The notes beneath the pieces were generated by a model. That model had not been told where the DNA came from. It searched no databases and saw only the letters and a program-made list of their open reading frames with translations. The translations under genes were made by a program, and so were the position numbers. Of a stretch of 64,000 nt of DNA, positions 53,869 to 64,000 are shown piece after piece; within the stretch, counting starts at the first letter, position 1; each line of letters opens with the position of its first letter. The stretch spans positions 4,198,918-4,262,917 of the forward strand of contig CAJINV010000005.1 of the NCBI GenBank assembly GCA_905178155.1, read 5' to 3'. This DNA comes from Amoebophrya sp. A120. Taxonomy: Eukaryota; Sar; Dinophyceae; Syndiniales; Amoebophryaceae.

Positions 53869-56800
53869 TCAGAGAAAATAAGGGGAGTGCGCCATGTATG
53901 CATTGCAAAAGCATCGCACTAGTATAAATGACATGACAAATTTCCTTAACATGAGAAACGAGATTTGTAATGCGGATTTGCCTTGATAACAAGATTTGTA
54001 ATGCATGAATGCGATTAGTACGAGTACGATACTTTTGCACAGGATACCATGGAGGCGATGGACAGATGCCGTCCGCCTACAGAGCTCGAAGGCGGATCAA
54101 ATGCAAAAATGTCTGGGTCTGGAAGGATGCAACTTGTGATGCTGAATTCGGATTCTACAAAAATCTGTATTGCGTGAACAGCAAAAGAGGTCCAGTTTTT
54201 GCCACGGCGAGAGGGCATTTCTAATGCGGTGTAGGCATCAGGAAGCCCCCACAAAATGTGTGATGCTAGCGCGTGCGTCACAGAATTCAGGAGTCATGCA
54301 AAGTGTGCATGACAAACCTCGCTAGCATCCTTCCAGACCCAGACATTCTTGCATTTGATAAGGCGGATCGTGGAACGACGAGTAGAACGGGTTTGGCGAG
54401 CTGCCCAGGTAAAACAAATCCTGCTCCTGTCGCATCGCTGCGGCCCACTCGTCCGCGCGCGCCAACTGCAGCCACCCGAGGTGGTGGCTTTCGTCGTTGA
54501 AAGACGAAGGCTTGCAGTGTTCAACGTGCGCTGCCCGGTCCGCCCACGCTTTCTCCAGTCGGGGTAACGCAAACTGGCTCTTGAGCTGCTCCATCACAAA
54601 CAGCGGCGCCGGGACAGTTTGCGCGGCTCCAGCGGTACTCGTGTAGTTACAGTGGATCATGCCAATAGTTGTAACACTATTACTCCCGGCCGCAGGGGCG
54701 CTTTGCTGCGACAAGGCCGTGCTTTGCTGAGAGGAGCTGCCCCCGGCGACCGGCGCACAAACAAGGGGTCCGGCGGAGGCGGCGGCTTGCACCGGTGCTG
54801 CCGACTCTGGGACGGACGAAAGCAGTGAAGCTAGAGTGTTGGTGCTGGCCGTGCCCGTTCCGGCCCCCACCGTGGTCCCCGCCCGTGTTTGGTGGTCTCC
54901 GGCGGCAGTACCGATCGAAGGAGTAGGAGTCCCGGCGACGGGGTTCCCGCACTGTGTCGCGGCTGCACAAGTTGTGAGCGGGGCCCTGCTCGTAAAACTT
55001 GAAGACTGCTGCGGTCCTGCGGAAGTGTTGACTACCACTCTCTGCGACGACGTGTGCGAAGGCTCCGCACGATGAAAGAGGTATCTTAGAAAAAAGCACA
55101 CCCATTCCCATATCGGAAAAAAAGAACAACTCAAAGTGCATTTACAAATTGCTTTCTACACTTGCTTTCTTATGGTCTCCGCGTTACAACTGAGCTGCTT
55201 TCTTCACTGGCGATTATCTATATCTTCATCTCCTGGCATCACAAACATAAATTCCTGTGGTGCTAGTAGGGGCGTTGTACAGCTTCTCTGTAGGATAACT
55301 GGGGAGCCGGGAACTTTCGAAACTGACCGTACCAAACTCGTGGATCTCGGGATTTCTGTATCAACTCGCGGGCCTCCTCCATACGTCGCTGTAAGGCCAG
55401 GGCAGCTTGGGTGGTATTCGCTGATGCGGGGGGTCCACCTCCTGCCGCGGAAACGGCCCTGCTCGTCGTGCAGCTGTTGAGTGGTCCACCAGACGCGGCT
55501 GCACGGCTCGGCAAAAAGCTACAACCTGCAGGGCCTCCACCTCCCGTCGCTGCGTCACTTGCTCCTGGTGCCTGCGACGTTGCCGCGGCCGTTGATGTCA
55601 GCATGGGAACAACGACAGTGCCGTGTTTATAATTCCTGGGCTTCTTACCCTTTTTCTTCTTTTTTGCCGATGAAAACTCTTGGGGCACACCAGTGGTGCG
55701 CGGATTGGACGCCGTGATCCGAACCTGCATGGCCGAAACGTCCGACGAGGGGCGGCGGAAGTAGGGACGGTCCCCTTCTTGCTCATGCTCCAACACGTCA
55801 CTGTCCAAGGCCCAATTGCAGGGCGCAAGCCGCTTCCGCTGACGCGGCCCGATGCTGCTCTCGTTCATCGCGACCACACCCGTCGTAGAGGCTGCATCCA
55901 TCTCGTGGTTGAAAAGAGGAACCACACCGTTGTTCTCATCTACTACAACTTTCGTCGCGGAAGTAGTTGTACCACTGCGAGAAGGGGGCGAGGAGCCTCC
56001 TCGCTCCGTAGCTGCACAGGATATGGGGTCGTCAACGTTGTATTTGCCTCAAGCTGTAAAAAATTTTCCGCGCGCCTTTTTTTGTATTTGATATCCATCA
56101 TGTTGCACGCATATAGCCTCTCGCTACATTGCATACCGAATGAACTAGCTAGCTTCTTCGCAGCACTTCTCGGTGGCTAAAGTCGGAGCTATCCGGCGCT
56201 GCTGCTCCACGGACTTGCCTCGGAGCGCCCCTGCAGCCTGGAGGTGCTGCAGCAGGTCCTCCTGCAGTCCAGCCGCTAGACAATGGGCCTCAATCTGTGC
56301 AGGTCGGTCGGGGCCAAGGGCGCAAACGCAACCGGCCGCGGCTGCGTTTCCGCTTGTTTCTAATGTCGCGCAGCCGTGCGCGCTTTTTCCGGCAGGCGCG
56401 CGCGCCTTTTGCCTTTGCGGCTCGTTCTTGAAAATGCGAAAAGCCCGAGAGCCTTTCGGAAAGGCTTCCCGGAGGGGTTCCGGGACCCCTTTTGGGGAGG
56501 GGTAGCACCATCGTGATTCGAAGAAAAAGCGATAGCCTTTTTTTTAGGGTTCCGGGCACCCCTCCGGCCCTCCCTCTTTGGGGGGCCTCCGGAAAGGCCT
56601 TCGCGGCCAACATATGCGTGTGGTGCCCGCTAGAGACGACGACGCCAAGGCCTGTGTAGACATCTCGTGGGGCGTCTGCAGCCTCACACCCTAACCCAGG
56701 CCATAGCGGCAAATGGCTGCACGGAGAAAGCAATCCGGAAAATGGAGCAAAATATTGCGCGCGCCCGGCGCTTTCTAAGTGAAAACGCCAGCCACAAAAG

Positions 56801-57334
56801 AACCCTCTGTGCCCCGCCCTCCTCCGCGTCAATACTCACTTACCTACTAGAGCACTGCTGCTGACAAGCTAGCTAAAACAAACCGCGCTCGAGTCAGCCC
56901 CTCACTTGCGGGCACAGGTTTACTAGCTTCCCGCCGCGAAAAAATGCGCGCAGAAATTTTTTTACGGTCTGAGGCAAATACAAGTTTGACGCCCCCATAC
57001 AGGAGCCTCCTCGCTCCGTAGCTGCACTATCCTGCCCTGTGGCCGCAAAACTCGTAGCAGCGGCATAATTCTCGGATGGGAGGAGCAGGCCTCGGGAAAG
57101 GTCAAGCGCAGCTGCGTCCTCCGCCAGTTCCGGCACTGGATGTCTATCTTCTCGACGATTCCCTACCTTCTCGACGTGCACCTGCGCGGGAGTGCAGAAG
57201 TCAACGAGGTTACGTTCTTCCGGCTCCACCGAGGTGGATCCAAGAACTCCAATCCGCACCGCGCCAGCTTCCTCACTAGAAGGCCGCGCCGAACACTGCT
57301 TGCTGCTGGACTTACTACTCGGCACACTGCTCAT
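53869..57334 (-). CDS. Low-complexity protein of 611 aa, five exons
   Basis: Exons 57334-57000, 56021-55298, 55081-54361, 54094-54047 and 53896-53869 give exactly 612 codons after removing one 5-bp copy at each of four elements. It starts at ATG 57334 (MSSVPSSKSSSKQ). The protein is Ser/Thr/Ala/Gly-rich, with a Lys-rich patch (SSAKKKKKGKKPRNYKHG), a helical segment (LALQRRMEEARELIQKS), and a better-ordered C-terminal part (QLKSQFALPRLEKAWADRA, LGWLQLARADEWAAAMRQE). It ends SIASMAHSPYFL. A tandem AATERGGS peptide repeat straddles element F. Function unknown. Confidence 0.82.
53897..54046. mobile_element. Introner element E (new end sequence)
   Basis: 150 bp. The inverted ends share TGCAAAAG(C/T)ATCG(C/T)ACT, and CCATG is duplicated perfectly. 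Excision joins HLSIASM to AHSPYFL. Confidence 0.85.
54095..54360. mobile_element. Introner element A10
   Basis: Full family A ends (first base mutated, GATC), with AGGCG duplicated. Excision joins SSFHDPP to SSSVGGR. Confidence 0.92.
55082..55297. mobile_element. Introner element C10, degenerate
   Basis: It starts TATCTTAGAAAAAAGCACACC and ends GGGCGTTGTACAGC..GGATA, a weak C-like pair. The flanks AGAGG and ACTGG share three of five; removal keeps the frame. Confidence 0.72.
56022..56999. mobile_element. Introner element F, 978 bp with long inverted ends
   Basis: Inverted ends of more than 50 bp (TATGGGG(T/G)CGTCAA, TTGTATTTGCCTCA, then a shared TGTAAAAAATTT-like stretch) and a perfect CAGGA duplication. 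The interior is GC-rich with short inverted words (CCGGAGGGGTTCCGGGACCCC-like). Excision restores a tandem AATERGGS repeat. Confidence 0.88.
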
Positions 57335-57556
57335 TTCCGAGGACCAACCATAATTGGTAGAGGAGCCCCCCAGAGGACGTAAGCTGTTTTTAAGTTTTAT
57401 TTGCTGTTGGAGTATTATTTGGTGTTATTTGTTTTTTATCGCTCACCATTTGTCGCATGATCATGATATCACTGCAGGACCTGTAATGAAATTGCTGTAA
57501 AGGCTCGGTGATGTGTAATGGCGAGGATTTCTCGGTGATGTCATATCTCGTCTCAA

Positions 57557-58489
57557 CATGGCGAGGATCATGGTCCATCAACTTCGATTTTAGGCGGGTT
57601 CCAGGCTGGCGGGGCCGGCGGGTGAAATGTATGCTACGAAATTGGGCGGCGGGCAAGGAAACGCCGCAGAGTCGCGGCCGCGGCCATCAATGCAACGCGC
57701 AACCGGGGGGGGGGCGCATCACCAGCGCGCCGGCCCACGTGCTCTTTCGCTCCGCCCGGCGCTGCGGCCGCAGAAAAAGAGCGCGGGGCAGGGGCGGGGC
57801 GGGGCGCCCACCATCCGGGCCCGCAGCGACAGGACGCTGCGGTGCCAGAGCTGCTGCTGGGGTGTGTGGCTCTTGGCGTTTTACTTTATTGCAGCCCACA
57901 GGGACGTTGGCACAGGATTATCGCGCCCGTATTGGCGCACTGGATCCGCCAAGCCGGGCGCCTTGCGGCCTGTGTTTCTCGGAAAAGGAACCGCGCGAGC
58001 CGGCGCCGCCCTCCCGATGGCAGGGAAATAGGGGCGGGCGGGCGGTGGCCCTGCGGTGTGGCTCGCGTCGCTGCGCGATCAAGGCCCGCCGCCTGCGTCG
58101 CTTAAAGTGGCCTGCCACTTGTCCGCGTCGGGTGGCTTGTCGGGCCTTGTGGCGGATGGCCCCTGCTCGTAAATCAGGTGGCCCCCGCTGGTCTTTCACT
58201 CGGCGAAGGCCTGAAACCTACCTAGAATCGGGCCTGCCTCGCGGTCTCGGGCATCTACAAGAGGACTCGAAATCTTGGGTGGTGGTGCCGTTTTTTCAGC
58301 TGCGGGTGGCCAGCGTTTGGGCGCGCCATTTCTTGCGGTTCTCGACGCGGCCGAAAACGCATTTTTCGAGGCGCGTTTTTAAAATGCTTTTTTCGTTTTT
58401 GAGTACGTTTTTTCGAAAAACGAAAATGCGCGTTTTGTATTTTGTTAGGGCATACCATGGCGAGGATCATGGTCCATCAACTTCGATTT
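57557..58489. repeat. Insertion flanked by identical 34-bp direct repeats
   Basis: CATGGCGAGGATCATGGTCC plus 14 more bases is identical at 57557-57590 and 58456-58489. The 865 bp between them are GC-rich, ending in a T-rich zone, with no terminal inverted repeat and no intact gene. Confidence 0.85.
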
Positions 58490-58962
58490 GCAATTTCCAT
58501 GCATCCTCAAAGCTAGCCACTATTCCAAAAACGCTCGCACTCACGAGGTACTATTTTCCCCCGCGTGCCCAGCACGTCCACGCAATGTTGCAACCACAGA
58601 CCTTTTCGGAAAAGAAACTCTCCGAGCTTCTATGGGTATGTTGGCCCTGTGGCTGTGGATTCTGTTTGATCGCACATGCTGATACTAATAAATATACCCC
58701 CTTTTCTGGCACACACAGCTGGTAGGAAGTGTGGAAAGAGCGCATGCCTCAGCAGGATCGCCGTCTCTATGAGTTAGAGAAAATTCTATATCTTTCAGTG
58801 ATTGTCATACCTTTCCGTAATTTTTAAAAGCCTTACCCAATGTCCTCGGATGCGCACGAAGTCGGGACAGTGGCTGCCGTGTGCGGTGGTATCTCTGCCG
58901 CAAGATTGATCGTTGTCCGTTGCGCCTGCGGTCGATCCACGAAATGCATACGGCTGCGGCCA

Positions 58963-59267
58963 TGTCCTCAGGAAAAACATCCCCTCCACCCCCGAGTCGA
59001 AATGGGAACCCTGCAGCACAAATTTACGGGATTTGAGAGTAACGCGCGACAACTTTGCCCTTGTATTCTAGTGCAGGTTAGCTTTAGCAAGGAGAAGGAC
59101 AGCCGCATGATCACACACAATATTCTTAGATATTCTTATTCTGTTTACAGCACTACAAATGGAAACGCCAAGCCACGATTGCAAACGCCTCTCCTGGGGA
59201 TGCGCATTCCTGTAGTTGCAAAGAAACCTGCGTGACAACTTCGGGGTGTAGTTTATGTGCTGGAATA
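58963..59267. mobile_element. Introner element C11
   Basis: Family C-like ends (CCTCAGGAAAAACATCCCCT and partner), with flanks GGCCA and GACCA. The host exons are not firmly identified. Confidence 0.72.
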
Positions 59268-59328
59268 GACCAAAATAAAGCACAGAGAAACTTAAACTTT
59301 CAGGAAAGGGAGGTGGGGCCGTGTTTGC

Positions 59329-60987
59329 TCAGGGTAGGCCAAACGGGCGAGTCCTGTTCTTGAAGACCATCGCGTGTGTGGGTTGTGTGTCGTCGCGTAC
59401 ATTTTCTCGTAGTGGTGCAGTTTGCTGGGCACGAGACCCGGTATTTCCGGGCGCCGCGGTGGCGCCGAAGAATGTCACGCTGCTAGGTTGTTCTTCCTGG
59501 TGCTGCAGCTGCTGCAGTTGCACCGGAAGAAAAAGCTTGTTTTCGCAGTGGGGATCCCGTCCTCGTTCCGGCGTCTTCGAAAAGAACATCCGTTCCACCG
59601 CGGTAGAGACGATAGTGGTCGTTGTCGCGACAGGAGCACCTCCGCCCGGCGGCGCAGGAGGGGCCCCTGCTGAAATAAGAACCGGAGGATGAAGATCCCC
59701 CGGTAGACAAGCTACACTTGGATCCGGGGTGGACTCTGCTTGCTCTGGTCCATTCCCAGTCGCCAGACCCCGAACATTACCTTCGGTTGTACTTAAATTC
59801 GCTGCGGACATTGCATTAGTACCTCCGGCGGGCGGAACCGGAAGCGGACCGCAGCCAACTGCATTACCTCCGGTGCCACTGGATGCAGTGCCGGCACCTT
59901 TGTTCAGCAGCAAGGCACCTGCGGCTGTCCGAAAAGTGGTCTGTGCGTGTCCGCCTCCGCCTGCGAGCTTTAGGGCCGATCGCATACTGCAGTGAAGAGT
60001 GCCCCCAACCCGGAACTTGCAAAAGTTAAAGTTTGTTATTGTGCCGCAAGGTTTCCAAATAAAAAAATCCAAAACTGTTTGTCTTGCTAATCCGACCGCT
60101 GCCATAAAATTTTTGTCGTCTACTTGCGTGACAGGATGAAATCGATTGATTACCGATGAGTTGTTTTTTTGATGCAGAGTCTAGGCGAGTGCTGAGGCAC
60201 TTTTTACATAACAGAAGGGCAGACTGTTATATATTGGGCCCTTTTGCAACGATCTTTCGCTGTGTGCGATCGTCATACACGCAGCATGGCGCGCCCAGTA
60301 GGAAGTTTTGCAATGCAAATCAATGCCGCCAGCAAGTTTTTGATGGGTGGGGGCACTTTTCAATGTGATATCGATGCCCGAACAGCGAGCGTGGCGACCC
60401 GGGGCGCGCGGCCAGCGCGCGGGTGCGCTGCAGCCGTATGCATTGCGAATACGTCTGGGCCAACAAGCATGACAAGTTTTTACATAATAATTTAGAGCGC
60501 TTCCTTTCCACGCACAAATCGCGCTTCACAGATTGCGTTTTTACATGTCTATGGCACATCAACAAGCTGCACTTTTGTCGATACAGACTGTCCACGAGTG
60601 CCCGACAACCGTGACAAGCTCCACTTCTTCAAGTTCAATCAGACGCAGACATATTAATTTGCACTGCATAAGCCGTGGGTCCGTACTATTTTCCGTTAAC
60701 TTGCGCGTCGCATCTGGCACCGGGGGACCGCGGCGATGCGCAGAAAACAGCTGCTGCATCAGCACACCGCTGCCGACCTTGATGCCAGTTTTGGAAGCAT
60801 TGCTCGTCGTCGCATTCGGATGGTTATCACCGTTAGCCGCAACTAAACCGGCTCCCGATCCAGACGAGGATGAAGCCGAAAAGGACGCCCCGCGCTTGCG
60901 CGCCACGCTTGCCAAGCGCTGCTGGTCCCATACCCCCCCGAATCCATCAAACCGCCTGCTTTCGTCCATTATGTGTGTAGTATCCAT
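59329..60987 (-). CDS. Unknown protein of 396 aa, three exons
   Basis: Exons 60987-60671, 60436-60371 and 60146-59329 give exactly 397 codons with an ATG at 60987 (MDTTHIMDESRR). The N-terminal part is Ser/Gly/Asn-rich. The join of exons 2 and 3 reads SLFGHRFHPVTQVDDKNFMA, followed by a more ordered hydrophobic stretch (VLDFFIWKPCGTITNFNFCK, FRVGGTLHCSMRSALKLAG). The C-terminal half is Gly/Pro/Ala-rich, ending RTRPFGLP. The third exon also has its own ATG (60105). Family not recognised. Confidence 0.72.
60147..60370. mobile_element. Introner element G, unassigned family
   Basis: TCGAT is duplicated perfectly on both sides of 224 bp. One end is TATCACATTG..GCCCCCACCC-like (related to B or C); the other has drifted. 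Excision keeps the frame. Confidence 0.72.
60437..60670. mobile_element. Introner element A11
   Basis: Family A-like ends (TATGCATTGCGAATACGTCT and partner) with a perfect AGCCG duplication. Excision joins NSTDPRL to QRTRALA. Confidence 0.87.
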
Positions 60988-61918
60988 AAGGTGGACGACG
61001 TGTAGCGCTAGCACATTGAATTTCCATGGACCTCAAGACACTGCTCTGTTCCGCTTCGGCTTCAGAAGGCATATGCACGACAAGCACTACACCTCGTTAA
61101 GTAGACATGTTGATGTCGTGACTATCGCGACCACAATTTTCAAACGCAAGGAAATGCGACCACACTCTTTGCTGCTTCTGACATTCTTGCGCTAGCTCTA
61201 GAACTAGCCCGTCACTACTCAATCATACATCTTTACAAAAAAAAAAGCCTTCTGCACAGAAAGGCAGCTTGCTTACGTTGTGGATCGGCGGGAACTTCTT
61301 CTTCGCCCAATGAAGAACAGGCCGCACACTTCTCACGGGAACACAACAGCAATCGAAGCCAGGAAGTGCGCAAGCCTCGTGCGCCGAACCCTGCTCAAGA
61401 AGGAGTTGGTCCACCAGCGAAAATGAATCTGTACGTACAAGTCGTCTTAAAAATGTAGTGAGCAATACATGATCAACTATTCTGATGTCGTCAAAAAACA
61501 TCACATGTTCAACCTTGGAAGGTTCCAACTAAAAACATGATCTGACACTGCAACGCTTGATAAAAGACTTCTGCATCCCGCAGCTATGTTGATATTCAAG
61601 AGAGTGCGGAGAAATAGAAAATTAGAGTGGAATGGGTAAAAGACAAACAAGTGACATTGCTGATGCGTTTGAAGAACTCCGTGTAGTTGCTCTCAACAAC
61701 TCGTGGTTGTAGCGGCCCTACAACATGAGTAGTACTAGATAGTGTGTATCTACTTATTGCATTTATTTCTGGTGCTGTAGAAAAGGATTCCAAAATCGGT
61801 GATTGGACTGGCTTCCCTTGCAAATTCTCTGAGGCCGTACGCTACGTCTACCGGCCTGGTCGCTGATGTTAAGTACTACATCTGAAAAAGCCATTTCCCC
61901 ATACATGGCGTTGGCTCC

Positions 61919-62188
61919 TCACGGTGAATTCTCCCCCGGAGCACCGGAGGCAACGTTCGCCCGAATTGCGGCTTTCCGCTGTGCCTTGCGAGATTGCAGA
62001 AGCTTCTCCACCTCCATTCCTTGGAAGTCCCTGAACGCCTTCGGATATCCAAGAGAGAGAGATAGTGCGCTAGTGTTGTCAAAAAAATCTGTAGTCGTGC
62101 TAATATCTTCGCCGACGATGTTAAAAAAGCCTTCCGCTTTCTTGCACCCGGCCCCGGCGTCACGCCGAACTCCATGCTTTCTGTGTTC
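61919..62188 (-). CDS. Unknown protein, C-terminal exon, about 90 codons
   Basis: Open from an AG acceptor (62190-62189) to TGA at 61919. Ordered sequence (EGFFNIVGEDISTTTDFFDN, LGYPKAFRDFQGMEVEKLL) then a basic and Ala-rich tail (RKAQRKAAIRANVASGAP). Upstream exons were not found; family unknown. Confidence 0.6.
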   Translation of the reverse strand, partial: EHRKHGVRRDAGAGCKKAEGFFNIVGEDISTTTDFFDNTSALSLSLGYPKAFRDFQGMEVEKLLQSRKAQRKAAIRANVASGAPGENSP

Positions 62189-62338
62189 CTCTTACCTAGA
62201 AGGTGCTTATTTCATAGTTAGATACATGCGTGCCATACGTCTACGTGCACGAGCTTTGACGTCGTAGCCCGCATGAGAAAGAATAAGAACCTTTTTGACT
62301 GCATGATGCGGATACTACCGCACTAAGACACTCTACTT

Positions 62339-62692
62339 CTACTTCTTCTTGGATATCGAAGTCAGGTCAGATACCGGCACGGAAGATCCGGAACTGCCCA
62401 TCCCCGGGGACAGACTAGTCATAGCGTAGGACTCGAGCAGACTCATCCCCTGCAGCCCGCGCCCCCGGGCGTCCGCAACAAACGCAGCGAAGGACTCTGG
62501 AGAAAGTGATGTGGTGAAACACTCCGGGTGGTGGCTCAGGAGCGCCTGTGTCAGGTCCCCGACGGTCACACAGGGTACCTCAGCCAGCGTGGTCGACCCA
62601 TCTACGGCCGCCTCGTATCGTACGGAAAAATGTTCCTCATCCCTGCTTGGTACGTACCTAGAGAAATCATAGCACAGCTTTCTAGATGAAGA
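62339..62692 (-). CDS. Unknown protein, C-terminal exon of 117 aa
   Basis: Open from an AG acceptor (62694-62693, GACCCCAG) to TAG at 62339. It begins SSSRKLCYDFSRYVPSRDEE, then VTVGDLTQALLSHHPECF, a Ser-rich stretch and a Lys tail (SKKK). The next exon upstream would lie in or beyond the satellite region. Family not recognised. Confidence 0.6.
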   Translation of the reverse strand, partial: SSSRKLCYDFSRYVPSRDEEHFSVRYEAAVDGSTTLAEVPCVTVGDLTQALLSHHPECFTTSLSPESFAAFVADARGRGLQGMSLLESYAMTSLSPGMGSSGSSVPVSDLTSISKKK

Positions 62693-62826
62693 CTGGGGTC
62701 AGTGAGAAGAGCCTCTCGCTCTTCGTGTCTCTTGTAGAAGTGCTACTGCATCATGAATATATATAGACGCGGAATCGACGGAAATTGCCCGAAAGCACTG
62801 AAATCGTGAAGCACTTTATCACTCCC

Positions 62827-63016
62827 CGCGTACCCTTACCCGAAACCACTCCAGCGATACCCTTACCCGAAACCACTCCAGCGATACCCTTACCCGAAAC
62901 CACTCCAGCGATACCCTTACCCGAAACCACTCCCGCGATACCCTTACCCGAAACCACTCCCGCGATACCCTTACCCGAAACCACTCCAGCGATACCCTTA
63001 CCCGAAACCACTCCAC
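62827..63016. repeat. 27-bp satellite, seven copies
   Basis: TACCCTTACCCGAAACCACT plus CC(A/C)GCGA repeats seven times with only an A/C variant. Because 27 is a multiple of three, several frames stay open as nonapeptide repeats; judged non-coding. Confidence 0.9.
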
Positions 63017-63705
63017 CGGTTTCCCGGTTTCCCGGCTTCCCGGTTTCCCGGTCTGTCTCCCGGTCTGTCTCCCGGTCTGTCTCCCGGTCTGTCTCCCGGC
63101 TGCCCGGTTTCTCGGGCTTTCAGTCTTCCAGCTTCCCAGCTTCCCAGCCTCCTAGGCTCCCAGTCTCTCAGCTTTTCTGTCTCCCACCCTCCCAGTCTTC
63201 AAGCGTCTCACCGCGTCGCGTGGCTTTCAAACTGTTCGCAGATAGAGAAAGAGGCCCCACAACAGACACGCGAAAACACGGAAGAAAATGGGCGCCCCTA
63301 CTCGTGTGAGCCCCCGGCCTCTCCCCGTTCCCCACCCAATCTTTTTAGCTATTCAGCTGCAGGCGTCGCCACAGCCATCCCCGGCGCCCGGGTTCTTTCC
63401 TCATTTTCCCTGTTGTCCGATTTTTTTGCCCTGGTCTTCCCCGGCTGCCCAGTCTTTTTAGCTATCCGACTGCATTCGTCACCACATCCCTTCCCGCCCC
63501 CCCCGTCCCGCTGGCACTCTTCCAGCCCCGCAGGTGCCAGCTTCCCGGTCTCCCGGCCTCCCAGTTTCCCAGTCTCCGACCCCCTAGCCCCCCAGTCTGC
63601 CAGTTTCCCAGACTCCCAGCGCCCCAGACTCCCAATCCCCGAGCCGCCCACTCTCCCACTCTCCTCGTCTCGCCGTCTCCTCGTCTCTTCCCGTTTCTCC
63701 CAGTG
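63016..63705. repeat. CT-rich degenerate repeat
   Basis: First a 12-bp unit (TCTCCCGGTCTG), then irregular TTCCCAGC and TCCCAGTCT words. Strong strand asymmetry (pyrimidines on the plus strand). Confidence 0.8.
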
Positions 63706-63790
63706 TCGAACTGTTCGCACATAGAGAAAGAGGTCCCGCAACAGACACAAGAAAACACGGAAGCAAATGGATGCCGGAATCTGTTCGCAC
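63228..63790. repeat. About 62-bp direct repeat, two full copies and one partial
   Basis: CTGTTCGCA(G/C)ATAGAGAAAG and the following 40 bases occur at about 63232 and 63711; a partial copy starts at 63781. They border the CT-rich tract. Confidence 0.8.
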
Positions 63791-64000
63791 ATAGAGAGGG
63801 AGGCGGCGCGAACGCCCTCCCGTTCTTTCTAGGCAAAAGCTTCAACAAAGCTCCCCAGAAAGTTCCGCCGCGGAAAATATGACGCGCGCCATCATGATCA
63901 TCAAACGGACAAAGTTCTCCAAATAAACGCACGAGCCAAGACCCACAAAACGGCCCACACCTTTAGAGAAATAAGATCGACAAACAACGACCCGCCAAGC

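Larger units (their letters stand above)
57335..59328. other. Intergenic region upstream of the 611-aa gene
   Basis: It contains the insertion bounded by 34-bp repeats (57557-58489) and element C11 (58963-59267). A minus-strand exon may adjoin C11 (LCFILVAAVCISWIDRRRN after excision), suggesting a small membrane protein, but its limits are unclear. Confidence 0.4.

Noticed and set aside
62785-63309. Nonapeptide-repeat proteins on both strands
   Set aside because: The 27-bp period leaves frames open on both strands; no start context or flanking exon.

Overview
The window looks like nuclear DNA of an intron-rich alveolate protist, most probably a dinoflagellate-lineage parasite of the Syndiniales/Amoebophrya type. 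Two observations suggest this. All supported genes lie on the minus strand, a one-direction array as in dinoflagellates. The genes are also cut by dozens of short inverted-repeat introner elements flanked by 5-bp target duplications, a style of intron I know from Amoebophrya, Micromonas and Aureococcus. The species assignment is inference.

Layout. 1-5.9 kb: two multi-exon membrane-protein genes. 8.9-11.7 kb: SEC11, the signal peptidase catalytic subunit. 11.7-33.5 kb: mostly intergenic, with GC-rich repeats, minisatellites, hairpin arrays and a 165-bp direct repeat, interrupted by one intronless gene for a 1175-residue helical protein (24.4-27.9 kb). 33.6-37.8 kb: a two-pore-domain potassium channel. 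37.8-38.4 kb: a small unknown gene. 39.9-45.6 kb: a membrane-anchored EF-hand plus JmjC/cupin protein. 46.5-52.1 kb: unknown genes and an ankyrin-repeat protein. 53.9-57.3 kb: a 611-residue low-complexity protein. 59.3-61.0 kb: a 396-residue protein. 61.9-62.7 kb: two C-terminal exons. 62.8-64 kb: satellite and CT-rich repeats.

Main result. I find about 33 introner-like elements in at least three large families (A, B, C) and several singletons (D, E, F, G). Most begin TATC or TATG, most end GATA or CATA, and most are flanked by a 5-bp direct repeat, sometimes with one to three mismatches. Removing each element with one copy of its repeat rejoins coding exons in frame. Whole-gene length arithmetic then comes out exactly divisible by three (for example 918 aa for the JmjC gene, 611 aa for the 53.9-57.3 kb gene, 396 aa for the 59.3-61.0 kb gene and 217 aa for the second membrane gene). 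GT-AG boundaries cannot explain most of these junctions. Some elements carry younger insertions, one with a poly(A) tract and a 12-bp target duplication. Two genes have 16-nt micro-exons trapped between elements.

Limits. No database search was possible. First exons of several genes were not found, and conventional introns were placed only where frame and AG/GT sites agreed.
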